From Gibbula magus (Eukaryota > Mollusca > Gastropoda > Trochida > Trochidae), in assembly GCA_936450465.1 (NCBI GenBank), contig OW388296.1, forward strand, positions 30,109,638-30,173,637: 64,000 nt of DNA, in the 5' to 3' direction. Every line of letters starts with the position of its first letter. Positions within the stretch are counted from its first letter, which is position 1. Below the pieces are notes generated by a model that did no database searches, had not been told where the DNA came from, and worked only from the letters and a program-made list of their open reading frames with translations. This document shows, piece by piece, positions 14,801 to 26,441 of the stretch. The position numbers and the translations under genes were made by a program.

Positions 14801-15538
14801 GCATTGATTAAGTAAGATATACAGGGTAGATAACTCTTTACTAGTAAATTCATTTCTTTTGACCTTGTTCAGGCTATTGAGTAAAATTATTTTAATACAA
14901 TCGCATTTTCATAGGTAACCAAAACAATCATTTGAATTTTGAATGAATTACTGAACATGGACACACGAACTACAAGGCCATGTAAATCTGAAATGTCAAG
15001 TCAGGGTGTTCAGTAAAATGTTATCCTACCTTGTTACTTCTGGTTCAGCCTGAACATTTCATTCGTTCAGTTGCGGTCTCGAGAACAGACCATGAACAAA
15101 GAATATATTTCGTTATAGTTCACAAGATTTTTCACTTTTTGGCTGTCATTCATTTTCAGTTATAGTGATACGTAGGAAAATTTTAATTTCATGTTGTTGT
15201 GATTTTCAGAATGTTTATGTCATCGGATTTAGACCAATGTTTGTTAAAATAAAGCCGGATATTCCATTTGAGGATATAATCAATGCTGTTTATATTTATT
15301 ATGAATACATTTGTTAACAAACCAGTCTAAATTATTGGGTTTAGATAAACAGGCTTATTCTACTTGATATTCCATTTGGTGGTTTAAACAGTGGCTTATT
15401 TTATATCATATAAAATTAAGTGTAAAACTAAACATTTGAAGAATGTGTGTTTATAATTAAGTATGCAACAACAGCCCGTTCAAATTAGTAATCTTAAAAG
15501 AAAAAAGTTTAAGTAGATATGAAATCAATGACTTTTAA
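11809..15538. other. AT-rich DNA, nothing recognised
   Basis: This 3.7-kb stretch is AT-rich with many homopolymer A and T runs. The frames in it (for example 12520-12786) have random AT-rich composition. The only item noted is a GGGTAGATAACTC-like dispersed word at 14823-14838. Confidence 0.55.
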
Positions 15539-15860
15539 GGGGCAGTACCACGTTTTTTGCAAATTTTATTTTTTTCAAATTTCCCATTTATAAGGATAGT
15601 TTATGTCATTTATATTTACTTCAGAGGATAAAATATCTTATTACACAAACCAATTACCCGCAGTGGTAATAACGCTGTTGCGTATAAAGCAAAATTATTA
15701 TTTACAATGACAAAAACGATTCCCATGGCTTTACGGAACCATGTATACTCATTTTTAAACTTGATTTTCCGGAGAGAGAAGGGTGTTTTACTATTGGTGA
15801 CATTATTTTTCAAATATATTTCATCGACATACTTAAGCCAAAAAACGTGCTACTGCCCCT
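15539..15860 (-). mobile_element. TTAA-flanked MITE, family 1, copy 1
   Basis: The element begins GGGGCAGTACCACGTTTTTT and ends with the complementary AAAAAACGTGCTACTGCCCC, flanked on both sides by TTAA (15535-15538 and 15861-15864). It has no coding capacity. Internal sequence matches the copies at 54810-55110 and 58629-58976 in inverted orientation. It lacks a segment of about 38 bp that includes ATGGCCGCCAT in those copies. A TTAA target is typical of piggyBac and Kolobok transposases; which one mobilised this family is not determinable here. Confidence 0.85.
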
Positions 15861-16082
15861 TTAATTCAATCATATGATATGTTACAAATATTGTGCGATA
15901 ACTACAGTACATGTAATGCGCGTTGCTGATCTGAGAAAATATTCATACTTTCCACGACCACCAAGATAAATCAGTACTCCACTATTCCGATATTCACTCT
16001 AGAATAGATAAATTGAATGTATCATCCAAAACGTGCTCCCAATCCTATAAGACTGTGATGAACAAAAATGTCATAATGCTGA

Positions 16083-16090
16083 TGACGTCA
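16083..16090. promoter_or_regulatory. CRE palindrome TGACGTCA
   Basis: This is a perfect 8-bp CREB/ATF site outside any repeat I recognise. A related TGACCTCA follows about 15 bp later. Function is inferred from the motif only. Confidence 0.25.
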
Positions 16091-16175
16091 CACCTCTATG
16101 ACCTCACTGAACTCGCTTTGTGTTTCAGATATGTTCATTATTTTGTTATTAATTGTTGAAGAATGATTTCGATTG

Positions 16176-16257
16176 ATATCTTCTGATATCAAATATATCA
16201 ATACTCGTTGATTAAAGTAAAAACTCGTGTTGATATAATTATTTGATATCAGAAGAC
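16176..16257. repeat. Short foldback (inverted repeat)
   Basis: The left arm CTTCTGATATCAAATATATC and the right arm GATATAATTATTTGATATCA followed by GAAG are near-perfect complements. They are separated by about 30 bp containing two ACTCGT words in direct orientation. It may be a very small MITE or its solo remnant; I see no clear target duplication. Confidence 0.6.
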
Positions 16258-17021
16258 ACGTGGGTGAGATTCTCTATACATACAATAACTCATTTCATTA
16301 CGAAAAATATAGCAATTTTTCAGAAATGTTATTCAATTTCAATTTCGTATTTTCAGAATGCTGACCAAGTTCCGGAATGTTTCCCGAACCTGAACCGAAC
16401 CTCCACACAAGATAACTCTCTTCTGACTATCGACCGAGGTTTCACCGGAATGCTAAGCGACATTTGTGTTGCGGGCTTTCTTCCTGCAACAAAAATAAAT
16501 GCATAATAAGGCTGGGCGCACACTACGTGCGATTTTTCTTGCGATGCGTTAAACAACGCAGACAGTGTATTTTTCATAGGGCCGCGCACACTCCGCCCGA
16601 TGCGTCAATGCGATGCGATCCGATGCGATGAAATTAGGTGCTGCACCTATTTTATCGCATCACAAACGAAATCGCATGGAGTATTCACTGTCTTACGTCA
16701 TATTTCACACTTCTCGAAGGGGGATGGGAGGGGTGCTCACTCAAACCACATGGAAGGAAAGGGTGTAGGTCTATGTATCATGCGTACTATGTCGTGATCC
16801 ATAATTATAAATCCCGCTTTTTACATAATTTTGACAAAACATTGTTTGATATTACATGTACATATTGTTTGTTTTGAAGATAATACTGAAGTGTCTTAAA
16901 CATGTTTTGTAAGACTATTATTTGGATATTAAGAGATTTCCATATTTGTAGACTACAATACACTAGAGATATAGAGCACATTATATGAACTTTGTATAAA
17001 ACGCAATATCTAACGCATTTA

Positions 17022-17613
17022 GGTGGGGAGCACACTACGTCCGATTTTACTTGCGATGCGTTATGCGATGCGTTAAAAAAACGCAGACAGTGTATTTTTC
17101 ATTGACCGCGCACACTACGTCCGATGCGTCAATGCGATGCGATGCGATGCGATGAAAATAGGTGCTGCACCTATTTTTGACGCATCGCAAACGAAATCGC
17201 ATGAGGGATTCCCTTTTGACGTCATATTTCGCACGTGTGACAGGGGGTTTTCCTCTCAACTCACTTGGAAGAAACAACTCAAGTGGAAGATACGTAAGGT
17301 ATGTGTCACGTTGCATGTCACCCAGAGGCGTAACTACCATGTAGCACAAAAAGCAAGTGCCTACACTTTGAAATTCCCCAAAAAACATGTAAAAATGTAA
17401 TTTTAGGTTTTTGTCATTTTTTCTGTAATTTATTGGTGACATTCGTCAGATAGCAATAGTCTTCGCAGAAGGTACACTACTCAAATACAGACAAAATGAC
17501 AAAGCTTTCCTAATATGCAATTTTTATCGCAATAGCTTAACGCGTGTAGTGTGCGCGGAAAAATCGCAACGCAACGCATCGCAAGGAAATTCGGACGTAG
17601 TGTGCTCCCACCC
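17022..17613. mobile_element. Nested MITE with TTA target duplication
   Basis: The termini GGTGGGGAGCACACTACGTC and the complement of GGGTGGGAGCACACTACGTC face each other and are flanked by TTA at 17019-17021 and 17614-17616. Inside is a palindromic core TAGGTGCTGCACCTA near 17160, arrays of GATGCG, and a full CRE palindrome TGACGTCA at 17217-17224. It shares subterminal sequence with the outer element and so belongs to the same or a sister family. A 3-bp TTA duplication points to PIF/Harbinger-type mobilisation. No transposase is encoded. Confidence 0.8.
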
Positions 17614-17616
17614 TTA

Positions 17617-18179
17617 GGCGGGGTTTACACTACGTCCGTTTTTTGGATGCGATGCGTTAAATATAATCGCACCAGAACGCAACAAGTTATTTTCGATGAG
17701 TTGTCATACACTACGTCCGTTTTTTTCATGCGCAACTATGCGATGCGAAAAAAATAGAACCTGTTCTATTTTATTCGCATCGCTTTCACAATCGCATTGG
17801 AATTCCCTATCTGACGTCATATTTTCGTCATCGGAAGGGGTATTTCCCAACATGTTTAGGCAAAGCAGTCATACAAAAATTATGCCAAAAGACATCTGTA
17901 CATCAATACATACATACATGCATTCAAACTTGTACACAAACATGTATATGTACATAGATGCATTTGTACATACATACATTATACATTTGTACAAACACAC
18001 ATCAGATTATATGCATAAAACCTGTACATACAACGTACCATTGTACATACACCTACAGTAATTATATGTACATCTGTACATACATTCATATACATGAAGA
18101 CATACATTATAACACATGGAACAAAACAATCGCATTTATGATATTCGCATTAAACTCGCATTGTAATGTAAACCCCCAG
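17617..18179. mobile_element. Nested MITE, related but distinct termini
   Basis: The left end GGCGGGGTTTACACTACG starts immediately after the TTA shared with the preceding MITE. The right end is the approximate complement TAATGTAAACCCCCAG. The interior has GATGCG words, a palindrome AATAGAACCTGTTCTATT near 17747, a CRE palindrome at 17812-17819, and a (TACA)n-rich stretch at about 17890-18110 that looks like a microsatellite expansion inside the element. The overall order of parts is the same as in the neighbouring MITE although the termini differ. The outer 3 bases do not match between the two ends, so the exact boundary is uncertain. Confidence 0.65.
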
Positions 18180-18185
18180 TAGTAG

Positions 18186-18311
18186 TAGTGTGCGCGAAAA
18201 AAACACAACGCAACGCATCGCATGACGCATCGCAAAATAAATCGGACGTAGTGTGCGCGGAAAAACACAACGCAACGCATCGCATGACGCATCGCAAAAT
18301 AAATCGAACGT
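18186..18311. repeat. Tandem duplication of a 63-bp MITE end
   Basis: Two head-to-tail units with a 63-bp period (18186 and 18249), followed by a third partial start at 18312, repeat the right terminus of the outer MITE. Each unit runs from TAGTGTGCGCG through GCGATGCG-complement words to AATCGRACG. The duplicated end has two extra potential transposase-binding sites. Confidence 0.8.
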
Positions 18312-18327
18312 AGTGTGCGCCCAGCCC

Positions 18328-18732
18328 AACCAGTATTCAGCAAATTGTTGTCCAGTTTTAATGATACAAGTCGTTGTATAAACCGTCAACTTGAGGGGGT
18401 CTCAGCGCCGTGCATGAGCATCAATATTTTAAGTGGAACAAATTCATGACTTTGTAGGGATAATGGTCTATACAACGTGACGTCAAATACAAATAAAAAA
18501 ACTACAGAAGTTTTATTAAATTCGTTTGATTTTACTCATTGTACCAAAAGCTTCAAATGTAAACAGCGACTTTTTAAAACATATTCAGCGTTATACTCAT
18601 GATACAAACAGTTAAATGTACAATGTACTCTTCGTGCCTTGACAAAATATATAACTAATCAAAATAGTAGAAAGAAAAGTAATATATCAGAAGTATACCA
18701 CCATGACGCTGTCAACGTTGTATTAAATATAC

Positions 18733-18763
<31 letters not shown>

Positions 18764-20540
18764 ATATACACGAGGGAGTTCATAAGTTTAGTTCTTTTAG
18801 CAAACGCTTCTTATGAATATCTCTATAAAGGATGTTCTGTTCTTCCACGTCAGTGTATATATTGATGGTATTTATGATGTATTATCTTGTTTTATTGTTC
18901 TTTTGGGGAGAGACATTTATATAGGGGAAACCCTGTTTGTTGATCCCTCTGTACCTCAGTACATGAATAAATATTGTTTAGACCTCAAGGGAGTCTGCCA
19001 TGTCTAATCTGGAAACCTAAAACAGCAACGCTGAAGAATACAACAATAAGTAGTCTTATAGTGTGACAAATCATTGTAATTTAGGTTCATAAACAGGCGA
19101 CCTTGAAGACAGTGTGGGAACAATTCATTTCCTGAATGAGACTAAGTGTGGGTTTTATTCGGCAATCCTCTTTTTCAAGTTCGGGTCTTAGTCACACCTG
19201 CTGTCTTTATCAAAGAATTCTGATATCTATCAGATGTGTTCATTATCGATATCGAGTTTATATGTTTTGAATAGTTGAATGGGTGCCTTTAAAACGAGAA
19301 ACGTCCTGAATCACAAATGAAGTGCTGACAGGAAACTGGAAAGTTTGTTATCCTTAAAATCGGGATAGTTTTCTTCAGAACGCTTGTGATGAAACGCTCT
19401 CATTTTCTTATCTTCCAATACAGGTTTCTTTAAATAACGTTATAGGAAATCGAAGCTGTTATCTATTTCCCCTTGTAACACTTCCTAACGTCATGAAGGA
19501 AATGTGCTAACACAACAGATTACCATCAGGGATGTCTGCTCTGCGTGCATCGAGTGATTTTAAATATCCTTGTTCGTGGAAGATTTTTTTTCACACATAA
19601 TGGACAAATATCTCAGCAATTTAATTCTGAACCTTCAATTCTTGAATTCAAAACGTCAGTTAATCTCGCACCCTCACCCTTATATCAAATATACACCAAT
19701 ATAAAAATCTACAAAACTCTAGAAATCTAAATCGATGAAATATGAAAGTGAAGCTATTTTAGCGAATTCTATTAATTATATTTCATATTTGAAAAAATAT
19801 TCTAAATGCCCATCCAAAACATTTATCTAGAAAAGTTGTAATGTTTTTATTATTATTCTTTTAATAGAATAGCTATGATGTTACATCGTAGTCATGTAGC
19901 ATGAATAGTGTAAATATGAAAGCGTAAAATATGGATGATATGCTGCGAGTCTGATTTCTGTTTCTCTAAACATATTCACTTGCCATTTCGCCATAAAAAG
20001 GAGAATCTGAACCAAGTGACTTTTCATTATTTAAAACACTATTCAATTTCTTAAATCTCTGTAAGTTATTTATTTTGTGTGACTCTTGTACATTGTTTCT
20101 GGAAACAATTTCATTCAACTTTGATCAAGTATTTTACCATCCCCCGGATTAATACGGTTACCATTCCCCGACTGTGTACAGGTACTCTAGAGGACAGCAA
20201 ATGAGTCTGTCAACCAAGACAACTTGCTAATCTCTTAATCTGCGATTAGAAGAGGATGATGTTTCACGTATATTGCAAACACGGGAGGTGATTTAGTTCC
20301 TTTCTTTCCGACAGCCAATCAGAAAACCGGAAATTCTCATTTGTGTTGTTTATTCATAAACGTGGCTTGGAAGATGATGGTGAACAAGATAAGTGTGTAT
20401 TCTACATAAATATTTTATCTTTATTACGGCATTATCCTGCCAAGTTTTGCAGGGAATGTTCAAAGGTCATTAGATAGAGAAATAAGGCGACGTTGTCGGC
20501 TTCATCAGTTGCAAATGTACGATACAACACCGTTGATACG
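18328..20540. other. AT-rich DNA, nothing recognised
   Basis: No gene is seen. An (AT)n tract lies at about 18729-18765 and a CRE palindrome at 18478-18485. Short frames such as 18813-19007 have no recognisable features. Confidence 0.5.
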
Positions 20541-20541
20541 T

Positions 20542-20790
20542 ATGGGGGTACCTCAGGGATATGCTCTTTGTCCCTTTTCATTTTCTTTATGGCGCTATCA
20601 ACACCCTCTTTCCTAACACTCCCGCCTGTCCATCGCTCAAACTACAATTAATTAAAAGATATGAAAAGATGGACTCGTTGATATCAAAAATGATTGTCTT
20701 GGGTATTTCTCAATAGCTCACAAGCTACGCCTAATTATGTTTGGTTCTCGTTCTCCCCTTAAATTGAAGAAGTGTATGAAACACGAATAA
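20542..20790 (+). pseudogene. Decayed LINE reverse transcriptase fragment
   Basis: Two pieces in the same reading frame match conserved blocks of non-LTR retrotransposon reverse transcriptase. At 20542-20577 the frame reads GVPQGYALCPF, recalling the GVPQGSVLGPLLF block. At 20728-20790 it reads LRLIMFGSRSPLKLKKC, recalling the KTKLMVFGSR block downstream of the catalytic site. Between them are in-frame stops (20614, 20653, 20662). The YADD catalytic block expected there is absent, so the fragment is deleted and dead. The style is that of the Jockey, CR1 or L2 groups, but I cannot place it more precisely. No ORF1, endonuclease or tail is visible. Confidence 0.6.
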
Positions 20791-20937
20791 CTGCATTGCG
20801 AAAATCGACATCTGCGATTGTGATGGAGGACTAATGGAGGCTCGATATCAACGATTGAAACTGTTATTCCTGCTTTATGCGTGATAAGTTAGTGATTTAG
20901 ATACCAGTGAACTAATAAAACATTGTCATACTTTGTT

Positions 20938-20985
20938 ATGCTCTGTGGGGTATGGGTTCGATCCCTGAAAGGTACTAGAATTTTT
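20938..20985 (+). other. tRNA-like B box (GGGTTCGATCCC)
   Basis: A B-box-like GGTATGGGTTCGATCCCTGAAA is followed by a run of T. No A box or acceptor stem can be paired upstream, so this is at most the 3' half of a tRNA pseudogene or SINE head just beyond the LINE fossil. It could also be chance. Confidence 0.2.
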
Positions 20986-23900
20986 TTTTTTGCTATAGTG
21001 TAATTCCTATTACATCAAAAAGTAAGATTTTAAAGATCACACTCTCTAGGATCCGTCTTCGTACATCTTCACTTAAAAAACGTTATAAGCGGTCTTAAAT
21101 CGGTCTATATACGTATATCTAGGTACATTGATCGTCGATTTTAAAAATGCATCTCCCTGTGCTCCCCGTGCCACAGTCTTTTCATATAATTCCTTTATCT
21201 AGCTTCTGTCATATCAAAATTGAAATTTATACCTAAAACATAAAATATATTGTTATTTTGACACTTGTTTCATTATATCGTGTTGAAAATGTGTATTGTA
21301 TGTGTTTTTTAGCCTACATAACGACTAACGTGATAAAAATAACTTAAAGAAACTGATGGTACCCAACTTTCATTCATTATTATTAGCTTATCTGAGGAAA
21401 TTTAACAGACTTCAACAGAAAACAGTTAGGAAGCGAGGGGGGGGGAGGAGTTTCTCACAAGCTGAAATGTTTTTGGGGGGACCACAATCGAGATTAAAAA
21501 CAAATCCAATTTCTCCCCCTCCCATCCCAGCCGAGATATTTAAGACCAAATAGAGAGGTTATTGGCTCTGTAGTTCATCAAGGTTCACATATAAAATAAC
21601 AAGGCATTGCCCAGTCAAATTTAACATATAGGGAGTGGTGACACTCCCCTCAGCTGAGCCAATCCAACGTTTATATTTGAGGTCCTATGGGCAGAATTGG
21701 CAATTGTCAAGAACCCAAATGACCTGATAATAATCATTTGCTAAACCAATGATGACATTAAAACTTTTTATCTTCCCCCTTATAACCATTGAACGGTCGA
21801 TATAAAATATAAATAATAAAGGATTTTAGTGTTATATAATATGATATAAAAAAATATTCCCCACTGTTTTCGGTATTTAGAATGTTAAACTTCATCCAAA
21901 GCGTGGTATGCGTCACATTATAAAAACCAAGCAGTGATTTCTATTAACAAGGGAGGCAACTCTACGCTGAATCCTCTCACGTGTTATTGTACGGATACTA
22001 TTTCATTTGATTATGCAAAAGAAAACATGAAGTAACATTCTAAATCAAAGCCTGAGGCATGAATACTTTATTACAAACATAATTCCACGATAATTAAACC
22101 ATTAAACCAATGACTTCACACCTTTCACATGCTACGGCCAACATTAACAGTGGAGCAGATAATGTGTGGAGTCTTAGATTACCGACGTTTTGTCAGGTGA
22201 AATTCTCAAACCTGTCGAGTGAACTATGTCTGTTCACTGGCAAATTACCGGAGACGTGAGTTACAATGTAACAATCAAGCTGTAACGCAACCAGGCAAAG
22301 ACGATTTGGAGTCTCAGATTGGCAGACCAACTTTGATGGATTAATGGCTATTACTGTTGTATTAGCTGTCAAGATTGCGTTTTTTAATTCCAGCACTTTT
22401 GTTCTTTATAGAATCGCTTTATTTACACTTTTAATTATTCATTGGACCCCTATAATCTCAGTTCCCTCGGGCTACCTGCTTGAGACGACTCGCCCGCAGC
22501 TAACATGGAGCTAGGTTACGACAAGGTTATAGCATCTCCTCTAGCTCTTTTTAATAAAATGTAAATTAGGAGTTAATTAGACTAATATTGCGCAGATTGT
22601 CATCTTTCGAGTGTTATTTTTTCGTTTTTTTATACTTTGTTGAAAATTTAACTTGAAATTCTAAACTTTTGGGGTCAACATCACATCAACGATGCCAGTA
22701 CGGACAGTAAATATTAATCTTTTTCCAATATAATTTTTTAAAATCTCTTTGTACGTTTTGGCATTTTGGGAGGAAATAACAATAAAAAGACATCATCCTT
22801 CATTTCCGATTAGAGAAAGTGGAGACTTATCATAAAATATGTTTCAAAAGTTGAATATACGAAGGATTTATAATAGCTAGCGAGTGGTTCCAATAAGGTC
22901 TTAAAAATGTTTCTGGTTTCCGCCCGCTTCAGTTTCAAACCCACGCTTCAGGTCTTTTTTTCTAGGTCTTTACAAAAGAAAGGGGCAGATAACTCTAATT
23001 CTTTAGCCTAAAAAACATTGGACATTGAAAATGTCACTCGTTTTTGTTGAGATGGAGTGAAGGTGTGAGATTATTGGCAATTTGGAACATTTAGTAACAC
23101 ATATTTAAGAGGGTTTGTCTTTTATTTATATAAATAATGTTTTAACTTAGTTTTTTAACTTGTGAGAAGTTTGTATAAAATTGAATATATCTCTTAATTC
23201 TTTTAAAAAAATGTCGTAAAAAAATAATAATCGCGTCATCGAATCATTTTTGTCAGCCTGTAAAAACCAGAAACATTTTTAGGCCTAACAAGGCAATGTG
23301 ACAATAACGACTCCTTAATCCACATTTTCAACTGTTTTCCGACAACCATTCTCTGGATTCCACATCATTGAAAATACGTAGTTTATAATAAGTAGAATAG
23401 GGTATGAATACCTAAAAGTAAGAAAGATATAATGCAAACGAGTGGTGTGTGTATGTTATTGATAAGAAGAGCATAATTTTAAATGTCTTCGGAAAGTTTA
23501 TAGCTACCTGAATATACATGGAAATTGTGAAATAGCAAAGGCAAAAAAACAAAACCAGGAACACAATGTGTTATTTGTAAAAAAAAAAAAAAAAGGGAAA
23601 ATCTAAGTCTATAAGATATAGATATCGATAATCGTGGCAGGAAACGATAGCATTATTGGTAACTAATAGGATGTCTTAGCGGCTGGATGATTTGGGAGTA
23701 ATGACCCTTGGTCCTTATGTCCTTACAACTACACTTCTGTGAAAAACAGTGCTCGTTGTTCACAAATATATGATGTACTTAATTTTGTACAGCGGTGTTC
23801 ATTGGTTCAATATTTTACTTCTCAGTATGTTTCAAAGATATTGAATGCTTTTGCATTACATTTTCTCCAGTTATTTCATGATGACAACTTATTATATAAA

Positions 23901-24062
23901 CATACGTATGATATGGCATATGTGTACTATTGTAAAAACAAGTGCGTGTCAAAAATCGGTCTTGGAATAGGACAAAACATGTGTATCTCGTCCTTTACAT
24001 TCTAAAATAAATGTTTCGCTCGAACGCAAGTTCTCATTTATAAATATACATATATATATAAC
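20986..24062. other. Single-copy DNA, nothing recognised
   Basis: This is a mostly AT-rich stretch with a somewhat less AT-rich patch at about 22180-22510. Frames at 21356-21553 and 22193-22396 have no domain signal. GGGAGGCAACTC (21951) and GGGGCAGATAACTC (22982) belong to the dispersed word noted in the findings. A poly-A run is at about 23579-23594. Confidence 0.5.
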
Positions 24063-24212
24063 ATCATACTTGTGTATTTGGATCGTTTGTATTCATGGTA
24101 TTGAGACGATTTCATTTAAGTGAAGGAACAACGAGTTCGAAGAACGAACAGTTCTTCCGATTCCATGACAGCTTCGAGGTCAATACAAACGATCCAAGTT
24201 GACAAGTATGAT
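24063..24212. mobile_element. Foldback element with about 30-bp terminal inverted repeats
   Basis: The left end ATCATACTTGTGTATTTGGA continues TCGTTTGTATT. The right end is its complement, with AATACAAACGATCCAAGTTG ending GACAAGTATGAT. The 90-bp interior contains AGTTCGAAGAACGAACAGTTCTTC, itself partly self-complementary. It is noncoding and 150 bp long. No clear target duplication is seen, so the transposase class is open. Confidence 0.65.
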
Positions 24213-25225
24213 TATCTACACTGACGGGCAAAATAAAGTATATGGATCAGTTGTATTTATGATATTATAATTCTCAAAGTCAAATATCTCGAGTTTTCGA
24301 CGTCGTATTAAAAAACGGACTAAAAAGACAAACAGATTAAATCAGTCAAAGAATACATCTACGCGATTTGAATTTTTAAAAATTAAAATTTAAAACTTAA
24401 ATTTTGAAATTCCCCCAAATAGATTTTTATAAAACACAACTGTTCATCGACGTATAACACATACTCTGTGTGAAAACCAATAAATGTGCTTCGTCCTGCA
24501 CACATTTACAACATTTTGAACATGGTAGGGGTCATGTTGGTGTAAATTTCATTTTAACCCCTGTCTACTTTAAATGATGATATTTCAGTTTAAAAATAAA
24601 ACAGTCACCAATTAAGTCATTCAAACTACTGCCGAAAGGTGTTATTGTATAGTGTCATAATCAAATGTATCTCATTTCTTTAAAATATTGAATTAATCGT
24701 TAACAAGAGAGTGTTATACTTTCTTTTGCCCGTCAGTTTATATTTATCTTATACCCTCTTTTTAGTAAGATGTTAAAAACAATTGATGAACAGTTGCTCG
24801 ATTTTACTGGGACGACGTACCGCGCATTGATACACGGACAGTATGATGACCAGCTCGACTGAAGATTTGATATCTGAATATATCCTTATTTTCTTCTTTA
24901 TAAGGCTAGTAAAGCTGCAAGTGGAAATTACCCAAGGCGTTAACACAATGAACACACTATATTTGCTTTAGAACTAAAATTCATGCTTCCGTCCGTCTTG
25001 ACGCCACAATAGTAAGCGGTTGTGATGCCACAATGACGCAGCATCGCCAGCGCAGCCTGCAGATTCCCTCACACATGACGCTGTTCTGCATTATAAGTGA
25101 TGGAGTGACTCTTTCCCTACCTGTGTTGTGAATATAACGTCTAATCAAAGTTTATATTTTGATTAGTTGAAAGGTGACCAAGACATGAATTTCGTGCAGA
25201 ATTTTAGAGAAAGTAGAACTGTTAG
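24213..25225. other. AT-rich DNA, nothing recognised
   Basis: No frame, RNA or repeat could be supported. A slightly less AT-rich patch at about 24980-25090 holds no motif I can name. Confidence 0.5.
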
Positions 25226-25286
25226 GCGTGCAATACGGTAGTCATCGGGCAATACGGAAATCGCCCGCGGAAACCGTATTGCACGC
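25226..25286. repeat. Short hairpin repeat, GCGTGCAATACGG arms
   Basis: The arms GCGTGCAATACGG and CCGTATTGCACGC are exact complements around a 35-bp centre. The centre contains GGGCAATACGGAAATCGCCC, a second smaller hairpin that reuses the GCAATACGG word. At 61 bp it would form a strong cruciform or RNA stem. It is probably a miniature foldback repeat; a structured noncoding RNA is a less likely reading. Confidence 0.6.
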
Positions 25287-25680
25287 TTATATTACTATCT
25301 TAAGTTTACATTTGTATATAACAACTTCAGTTACACGCTGATCGTCTTTTAATCTATATTGAGGAGAAGATGACATCCTTTTGGGTTGTCTTGGGTCAAG
25401 TTAAGCGGATACTTATCTCAAATACAGGAAAGATCCTGCTGTTTATCTTCAACTATGTTCATCACGCGTATCCTCAATTTCAACCCCGATTTTAAGATAT
25501 CATTTCAATATCTAAGGATTCTGAATAATAATTGGATCCGGTTAGCTGTTATTCAGGGGAAACTTATGAATGAGAACGTTTCAATACATTGAGTATCATG
25601 GTTATTTGGTTTGGTAAATTTCAAGCATTGTCGTCAATCCAGTTATTTTCCTTTAGAAATAAATTCATTTTACACAATAT

Positions 25681-25770
25681 CGTGGTGACCTAGTGGTTGA
25701 GATGTTGGGACACGTAGTGCTTACGTTTGGTGTCTCACACTTAGGGTGGCAGTTCAAATCCCGCAAAGGA
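25681..25770 (+). other. tRNA-like sequence (pseudogene or SINE head)
   Basis: An A-box-like GGTGACCTAGTGGTTGAG is followed about 50 bases later by a B-box-like GGCAGTTCAAATCCC. The spacing is longer than in class I tRNAs and suits a Ser/Leu-type tRNA with a long variable arm, but acceptor stem pairing is poor. It could be an old tRNA pseudogene or the head of an unrecognised SINE; the downstream sequence is AT-rich with no clear body. Confidence 0.4.
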
Positions 25771-26166
25771 TTTGACAATAAATAAAATGTTGCAGATAGT
25801 GTCACATCATAAATAAACACGATCTATTTATGATAGTATACGCATTGTTTAGGAGGTCCTTTACCATTGTTTCTGAGCATCCTCAGTTGTCAGAATCAGA
25901 TAGACTTTGTAGCCACATAGCCTTGTAGCCTTAGTGTATACTTCCAGTAACAGTGTTCGGCATGCACGTTAACAAGTTAAAAAACTGCCCAGAAATATGA
26001 TAATAAAACCAGAATAGTATAATTGTGAAATATAGTATTTGTTTTATGATAAAGATATATATTTTGTTAATTTGCTGTAACCTGACCCTTTTATTAATAA
26101 AAAAAAAAACCTCTTAAAATGGCCGCTCGAATAGAAATGGCCTAGCATGTAACTGTGTTAAATTAA

Positions 26167-26327
26167 GAGCCTTTAGTACAGTCTAGATATTTATTCAGCA
26201 AGTCTAGATAAACTAAAAACACATATATGGAACTGGTAGTATTGAAAAATGTAAAATCATAATGTTGAAAGTACAGTAATTAAAAAAATTCCATAGACTT
26301 AATTTTAGTCTAGGCTTAACCTTAGAA
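26167..26327 (+). repeat. Dispersed repeat, family 2, copy 1
   Basis: Shared words with 45743-45827 in the same order are GAGCCTTTARTACAG, then GCAAGTCTAGAT, then TTTTAGTCTAGG. Spacing between the words differs between copies, so both are decayed. No termini are identifiable. Confidence 0.35.
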
Positions 26328-26441
26328 CGTACATTCGTTCTAGAACTCTTATCGGTTGAGGAGTATTATTTTTAAATCTTATTTTCCTTTTCAAGAGGGC
26401 ACTTTATTTAAAAAAAGAACGGCGTGCTACAGCGCCTTTAA

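Larger units (their letters stand above)
16510..18327. mobile_element. Composite of CG-rich MITEs; outer element with GGCTGGGCGC termini
   Basis: The outer termini are inverted repeats: the left begins GGCTGGGCGCACACTACG and the right is its complement ending GTGTGCGCCCAGCC. The inverted repeat continues inward for about 40 bp with GATGCG words. Flanks are TAA on the left and CAA on the right, compatible with a decayed 3-bp TWA duplication as made by PIF/Harbinger transposases. The interior carries a TAGGTGCTGCACCTA palindrome near 16634. Two further MITEs (17022-17613 and 17617-18179) sit inside. Minus-strand frames across the block, up to 131 codons, are produced by the repeats and are not genes. 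Confidence 0.75.

Noticed and set aside
17047..17442. 131-codon minus-strand frame
   Set aside because: It lies within a MITE, and similar frames appear in the sister MITEs because of shared sequence, not coding.
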